Origin: Oscillospiraceae bacterium
GTDB lineage: Bacteria; Bacillota; Clostridia; Oscillospirales; Oscillospiraceae
Reading direction: 5' to 3'
Length of the DNA: 26,062 nucleotides
NCBI GenBank assembly: GCA_020025175.1
Contig: JAHHSM010000016.1
Location: forward strand, 1-26,062
Shown here: positions 22,094 through 26,062 of the stretch, in pieces
Position numbering within the stretch: the first letter of the stretch is position 1
How the letters are laid out: each line of letters opens with the position of its first letter
Translations under genes and position numbers: made by a program
The notes under the pieces: generated by a model
Database searches by the model: none
Seen by the model: the letters and a program-made list of their open reading frames with translations, nothing else
Told to the model about the DNA's origin: nothing

Positions 22094-22773
22094 TATTTAG
22101 TTGCCTCCTTCTTTGCAGCCTTCTCTGCGGACTTTCTCATCACAAAGCTCACGATTGCAATGAAGATACCCAGAGACAGGAAACCACCAGCAGGCTGAGT
22201 CAGCAGAGATGCGCCCACGCCTTCGGGCAGAACCTGAATGCCGTCTGCACCGCCGAGGACGATACGGAAACCATCGGATACATCGATCAGACCGCCGCCA
22301 AACTTACCTGCGCCAAGGAACTCACGCGCAGCAGACAAAATGGTCAGTGCCAGCGTAAAGCCGATACCCTGAGTCAGACCGTCAACTGCGGAAGCAACGG
22401 GACCATTCTTATAAGCAAATGCTTCAGCACGACCCAGGATCATGCAGTTAACAACGATCAAGGGGATAAACACACCCAGAGACTCCGACAAATCAGGCAC
22501 AAATGCTTTCAGCAGCAGATCAATGCAGGTAACGAAGCCTGCAATAATGACGATAAATGCAGCAATACGAACCTTATTGGGAATGATATTGCGCAGCAGA
22601 GAAATAACAACGTTGGAGCAAATCAAAACCAGAGTTGCACAGATACCCATACCAAGACCGTTGAACAGAGATGTTGTGACAGCCAGTGTGGGGCACATAC
22701 CAAGGATCTGAACCAGAACGGGGTTATTAGTAATAACGCCTTCTTTAAGCTGTTTTCCGAAATTCATACTCAA
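22093..22773 (-). CDS. rnfE: Rnf complex subunit RnfE
   Basis: The 226-residue protein has about six membrane helices and resembles RnfA, its structural twin. It begins with KEGVITNNPVLVQILGMCPTLAV, containing the conserved Cys of GMCPT, and has VFIPLIVVNCMILGRAEAFA with the second Cys. With RnfA it holds the membrane [2Fe-2S] cluster. The C-terminal end is Lys/Ala-rich. It follows rnfG by 12 bases. Confidence 0.95.
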   Translation of the reverse strand: MSMNFGKQLKEGVITNNPVLVQILGMCPTLAVTTSLFNGLGMGICATLVLICSNVVISLLRNIIPNKVRIAAFIVIIAGFVTCIDLLLKAFVPDLSESLGVFIPLIVVNCMILGRAEAFAYKNGPVASAVDGLTQGIGFTLALTILSAAREFLGAGKFGGGLIDVSDGFRIVLGGADGIQVLPEGVGASLLTQPAGGFLSLGIFIAIVSFVMRKSAEKAAKKEATK

Positions 22774-22785
22774 ACCTCCCCCTTC

Positions 22786-23409
22786 TTAGCCCAACTGCTC
22801 GGCTACCAGGGTTGCAGCATTAACGCCGCGGGTAATTGCCTTGGTAGTCACAGTAGCACCGGAGATTGCATCGACCTGATTGCTGCCGGAATTCACAGTA
22901 AACAGATTATCTGCACCGCCGGTGCGTCCATAGAACTGTTCCAGCACGCCGACGCCATTCTTATTGGGCTTATTGCCTGCAACTTTGGTACCGATACCCG
23001 CAGTTTCAGCATGGCTAATAACAGAAATACCTACAACTTTACCTTCTGCATCCACACCAACGATCACGTCCACTGCACCGTTAAAGCCGGTAGGCAGTAC
23101 TTCGATCGCATAACCGCCGGTAGAGGCAGCATAAATCGCCTTCAAACCGCTTTCTGCATCTTTCTGCTTAGCAACTGCAACCAGTTCGTCTGTCACAGCA
23201 ACCTCCTCAAAGGTTGCACCGGGGAATACAAGCTCCAGAGAATTCTGCAGCTTCTGCGCCTGCAATGCTTCAATTTTATCCTTAGTAACACCGTTGACAA
23301 CGCCCAGCAGCGCAGCCACAACAGCAGAAATAATCATCAGGATGCCTGCAAGCTTCAGAATATATTTAGGGTCCAACTGAACCTTTTCCTTCTTCACTGC
23401 TTCGCTCAT
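22786..23409 (-). CDS. rnfG: Rnf complex subunit RnfG (covalent FMN)
   Basis: The 207-residue protein has one N-terminal membrane helix (about residues 16-40) and an FMN-binding domain. The covalent FMN site is SGATVT at residues 183-188, where the last Thr is expected to carry FMN by phosphoester bond; SHAETAGIGTKVAG is the other family motif. RnfG passes electrons between the membrane cluster and RnfD. Its ATG overlaps the rnfD stop by 4 bp. Confidence 0.95.
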   Translation of the reverse strand: MSEAVKKEKVQLDPKYILKLAGILMIISAVVAALLGVVNGVTKDKIEALQAQKLQNSLELVFPGATFEEVAVTDELVAVAKQKDAESGLKAIYAASTGGYAIEVLPTGFNGAVDVIVGVDAEGKVVGISVISHAETAGIGTKVAGNKPNKNGVGVLEQFYGRTGGADNLFTVNSGSNQVDAISGATVTTKAITRGVNAATLVAEQLG

Positions 23410-24428
23410 TTTGCAGCCGCCTCCTTCTTATCAGACTTTTCGGCCTTTACAAAACCGAAGCGGACAGGCTTGACGTAGCGATCGATCAGCCATACAGTGC
23501 AGTTCATAACCAGAATTGCAAAGCAAACGCCCTCGGAGTATGTGCCAAAATAACGAATGAATACGGTGATCAGACCGCAGCCGATACCGAAGATGATCTG
23601 ACCCTTATGGGTGATGGGAGAGGATGCATAGTCCGTTGCCATAAAAATAGCACCCAGCATCACACCGCCGCTGAGGACGTTGTACAGCATCCAGGTCATA
23701 CCATCCTGACCGCCCTGAGGGAAGAGGAAGGTCAGCACAGCCACCGTCAGAATGAATGCCAGAGGAATGTGCAGGGAAATCACCTTCCGCCAGCACAGAT
23801 AAATACCGCCGATGATCAGCATCAGTGCGGAAACTTCACCCAGGGAGCCACCGACCTGACCCATGAAGCAGTTCATCAGGGAAGTGCCGTCGGGCATCAG
23901 ACCCTGATGCAGGAAAGACAGGGGTGTTGCAGCGGTGATTCCGTCGATTGCCTCAGGGGTGGAGGGACCGATGGTCATATGGGAGCCGTTGGCGACCCAT
24001 GTACCCATGGTACCTGCCCAAGAGAACATGAATGCACGCGCACCCAGAGCAGGGTTCATGAAGTTCTTGCCAAGACCGCCGTACAGCTGCTTAACAATAA
24101 TGATTGCAAATGCATCACCGATAATCAGCGTCCAATAAGGGATACTGACAGGGCAGGTGAAAGCCAGCAGCATACCGGTGACAACTGCCGACAGGTCGCC
24201 GATGGTCTGAGGCTTCTTCATGATTTTACAATACAGATACTCAAATACAACACATGCGATTACAGACACAGCGGTGACCGTCAGCGCACGCATACCAAAG
24301 AAATAAATTGCTGCGAGCAGTGCCGGAACCATCGCCAAAACGACATCCAGCATGATCGAGCGGACATCCTCATTTGCACGAATATGAGGAGAAGAGGATG
24401 CCTTGAGGTTCAATACTTTATAATCCAT
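23406..24428 (-). CDS. rnfD: Rnf complex subunit RnfD (covalent FMN, ion translocation)
   Basis: The 340-residue protein has about nine or ten membrane helices and matches RnfD/NqrB. Family features are SSPHIRANEDVRSIMLDVVL near the start, GGLGKNFMNPALGARAFM, and DGITAATPLSFL, whose Thr before Pro-Leu is the expected covalent FMN attachment site. RnfD is thought to couple electron flow to Na+ or H+ movement. It lies 16 bases after rnfC. The short C-terminal tail is charged (KAEKSDKKEAAAK). Confidence 0.95.
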   Translation of the reverse strand: MDYKVLNLKASSSPHIRANEDVRSIMLDVVLAMVPALLAAIYFFGMRALTVTAVSVIACVVFEYLYCKIMKKPQTIGDLSAVVTGMLLAFTCPVSIPYWTLIIGDAFAIIIVKQLYGGLGKNFMNPALGARAFMFSWAGTMGTWVANGSHMTIGPSTPEAIDGITAATPLSFLHQGLMPDGTSLMNCFMGQVGGSLGEVSALMLIIGGIYLCWRKVISLHIPLAFILTVAVLTFLFPQGGQDGMTWMLYNVLSGGVMLGAIFMATDYASSPITHKGQIIFGIGCGLITVFIRYFGTYSEGVCFAILVMNCTVWLIDRYVKPVRFGFVKAEKSDKKEAAAK

Positions 24429-24444
24429 CTCTTAGCACCTCCGA

Positions 24445-25803
24445 TTACTTTGCTTCTGCCTTGGCGGCAGCTTCAGCAGCTGCCTTTTCCGCAGCACGCT
24501 TGTTCATGATCTTCTGCTTACCGGTACGGAAATTATGTACCAGATGCACACGCCCCGGACAGATGTAGGAGCAGGAACCGCATTCGATGCAGTCAAACAG
24601 GTTTGCAGCTTCCAGTTCTTCCAAACGGTCCTTTGCTGTATACATATTCATAACAAGAGGCTCCAGGTGCATGGGGCATACGGTAACGCATTTACCGCAG
24701 CGGATGCAGACGGGATTCTCAACAGTCTTTTCTTCCTTTTCGGAGAACGCCAGCAAAGCGTTGGTGCCCTTACCGATGGGAGCGTCCATATTGTACTGGG
24801 CATGACCCATCATAGGACCGCCCATGATGATTTTGAAAGTGGTTTCCTTCACACCGCCGCATGCATCAAAGACGCACTTGAGGGGTGTACCCACGCGCAC
24901 TTCCAGATTTTTAGGCTCGATGGTGCCGGAGCCTGCCACCGTGACAATACGGCGAATCAGGGGCATACCAGTGGTAACGGCACGATAGATCGCGGCAGCA
25001 GTATCCACGTTGAATACAGCACAGCCAATATCCGCAGGCAGACCTCCGGGAGGCACCTGCCGGCCGGTAATCGCCTGCACCAGCTGCTTTTCAGCACCCT
25101 GAGGATAACGGGTATGCTCGGGATCGACGACAATATTGGTCAAGCCCTGCTTTGCAATTTCATTGCGCAGAATCTCCACAGCATCCATCTTGTTATCTTC
25201 GATACCGATATGTACAGTAACGCCGAACGCCTGTGCCAGCAGTTTTGCTCCCCCAATGACCTGCTCTGGCATTTCCAGCATGATACGATGGTCAGAAGTA
25301 ATGTAAGGCTCGCACTCTGCTGCATTAATAATTACAGTGTCAACCTTGCCCAAACCACCGCTGATTTTCACGTGGGTAGGGAATGTTGCACCGCCACAGC
25401 CAACGATACCTGCATTCTTCACAATTTCCACCAACTGCTCGCCGGTGATGCTTTCTGGATTCGCAATGGGTCTTACGTCCTCTGAAATTGTATCCTGATG
25501 GTCATTTTTAATCACCACAGCCATACCATCCAGACCATTGAAATGAGGACGTGCTTCCACTGCTACAACTGTACCAGAAACACTTGCGTGAACCGGAGCC
25601 GACACAAAACCAGCGGCTTCGCCAATTTTCTGCCCCACCTTTACGGTGTCACCAACTGCAACAACCGGGGTGCAGGGTGCGCCGATATGGAGGGACATGG
25701 GAATAACAACTTCATCTGGTGCTTCCAGCTTTTCAATTGCCTTCCCACAGGTCGCGTCTTTCATCGGATTGGGATGAATTCCGCCAAAAAATGCTTTTGC
25801 CAT
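24445..25803 (-). CDS. rnfC: Rnf complex subunit RnfC (NADH-binding)
   Basis: From the ATG at 25803 the product has 452 residues. It begins AKAFFGGIHPNPMKD, the standard RnfC start, then a lipoyl-like hairpin (SAPVHASVSGTVVAVE), the NADH/FMN-binding core (GIVGCGGATFPTHVKI, NAAECEPYIT) and two [4Fe-4S] motifs, CIRCGKCVTVCP and CIECGSCSYICPGR. RnfC is peripheral and hands electrons to NAD+. The reading frame can be extended to a TTG at 25890, but that codon lies in the predicted -35 and has no ribosome-binding site, while GAGGTG stands six bases before the ATG. The C-terminal 20 residues are an Ala/Lys/Glu-rich helix like that of RnfB. It is the first gene of rnfCDGEAB. Confidence 0.95.
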   Translation of the reverse strand: MAKAFFGGIHPNPMKDATCGKAIEKLEAPDEVVIPMSLHIGAPCTPVVAVGDTVKVGQKIGEAAGFVSAPVHASVSGTVVAVEARPHFNGLDGMAVVIKNDHQDTISEDVRPIANPESITGEQLVEIVKNAGIVGCGGATFPTHVKISGGLGKVDTVIINAAECEPYITSDHRIMLEMPEQVIGGAKLLAQAFGVTVHIGIEDNKMDAVEILRNEIAKQGLTNIVVDPEHTRYPQGAEKQLVQAITGRQVPPGGLPADIGCAVFNVDTAAAIYRAVTTGMPLIRRIVTVAGSGTIEPKNLEVRVGTPLKCVFDACGGVKETTFKIIMGGPMMGHAQYNMDAPIGKGTNALLAFSEKEEKTVENPVCIRCGKCVTVCPMHLEPLVMNMYTAKDRLEELEAANLFDCIECGSCSYICPGRVHLVHNFRTGKQKIMNKRAAEKAAAEAAAKAEAK

Positions 25804-25861
25804 TGTTTTCACCTCATCTAACACCTGTGAGTAGCTTCGTACTACCCCATACTTAGGTTTA

Positions 25862-25890
25862 ATAATATACTGTTTTTCTGTCGCTTTCAA
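25862..25890 (-). promoter_or_regulatory. Promoter of the rnf operon
   Basis: On the minus strand TTGAAA (25885-25890) and TATTAT (25862-25867) are 17 bases apart. The start site would lie near 25855, about 50 bases before the rnfC ATG. Just upstream lies an inverted repeat (TTTGA at 25899-25903 with TCAAA at 25910-25914). Confidence 0.6.
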
Positions 25891-26062
25891 GTCTTACATT
25901 TGAAATTGATCAAATTTTAACAATATTTGAAAAATTTTTTTGCCACCAAATAGTTTGATTTATAATGCAGATAAATCTTCTTTTATGTTTCTTTTGTGAT
26001 CACTTCACTAATACTCATTAATAAAGTATCCATTAAATTTTGTATAGTTTCCCTTTTTGAGC

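Noticed and set aside
21176..25485. Plus-strand frames of 300-340 codons opposite the rnf genes
   Set aside because: All are antisense to well-identified Rnf subunits, with His/Gln/Asn-rich products typical of reverse-strand reading.
25804..25890. N-terminal extension of RnfC from TTG at 25890
   Set aside because: The codon overlaps the predicted -35 box, has no ribosome-binding site, and RnfC proteins start near the GGIHP motif.
25891..26062. Rex operator or another named regulator site upstream of rnf
   Set aside because: No match to the TTGTTAAnnnnTTAACAA-type Rex consensus is visible; only AT-rich repeats.
1..26062. tRNA, rRNA, CRISPR arrays, insertion sequences or prophage genes
   Set aside because: None seen: no spaced direct repeats, no transposase or integrase motifs, and no RNA gene signature on either strand.

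Overview
The window looks like chromosome from a Gram-positive, spore-forming, strictly anaerobic member of the Clostridia. This is an inference from gene content: a SpoIIE-type phosphatase end at the left edge, hrcA-grpE-dnaK-dnaJ behind a perfect CIRCE operator, a six-gene rnf operon in clostridial order, and a flavin reductase-rubredoxin protein. A gut relative of the Oscillospiraceae/Butyricicoccaceae would fit, but the sequence alone does not prove it. No mobile element, CRISPR array, tRNA or rRNA gene is visible.

Left part, plus strand (1-4990): the end of spoIIE with its terminator; dusB from a clear promoter, overlapping by 4 bp a 499-residue gene that joins an ECF-like sigma factor, a zinc-binding anti-sigma domain, one membrane helix and an outer-surface tail in one chain; a strong terminator; then queT behind a short structured leader that looks like a preQ1-type switch; then galU and a terminator. 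A convergent minus-strand pair follows (5004-7920): an AlgI-like membrane O-acyltransferase and a DHHW-family SGNH-like partner, likely for acetylating an exported polysaccharide. A DegV-family lipid-binding gene (minus) comes next.

Middle (9187-10424, plus): the classic rpsF-ssb-rpsR operon with promoter, structured leader and terminator. Opposite it lie a dCMP/cytidine deaminase-type gene and a TauE/SafE permease, each with its own candidate promoter.

Right part, all minus: one apparent seven-gene transcript, hrcA-grpE-dnaK-dnaJ-PHP phosphatase-rpiB-DUF4015 protein, starts from a promoter overlapped by CIRCE and ends at a terminator near 12237-12275. HrcA should repress its own operon until unfolded protein draws away GroEL. 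A flavin reductase-rubredoxin gene stands alone. The window ends with rnfCDGEAB, the membrane ferredoxin:NAD+ oxidoreductase that pumps Na+ or H+, with a readable promoter and terminator.

Most genes are core functions. The parts most worth a second look are the one-piece sigma/anti-sigma receptor, the queT leader, the extended heat-shock operon and the short rubredoxin tail on the flavin reductase.
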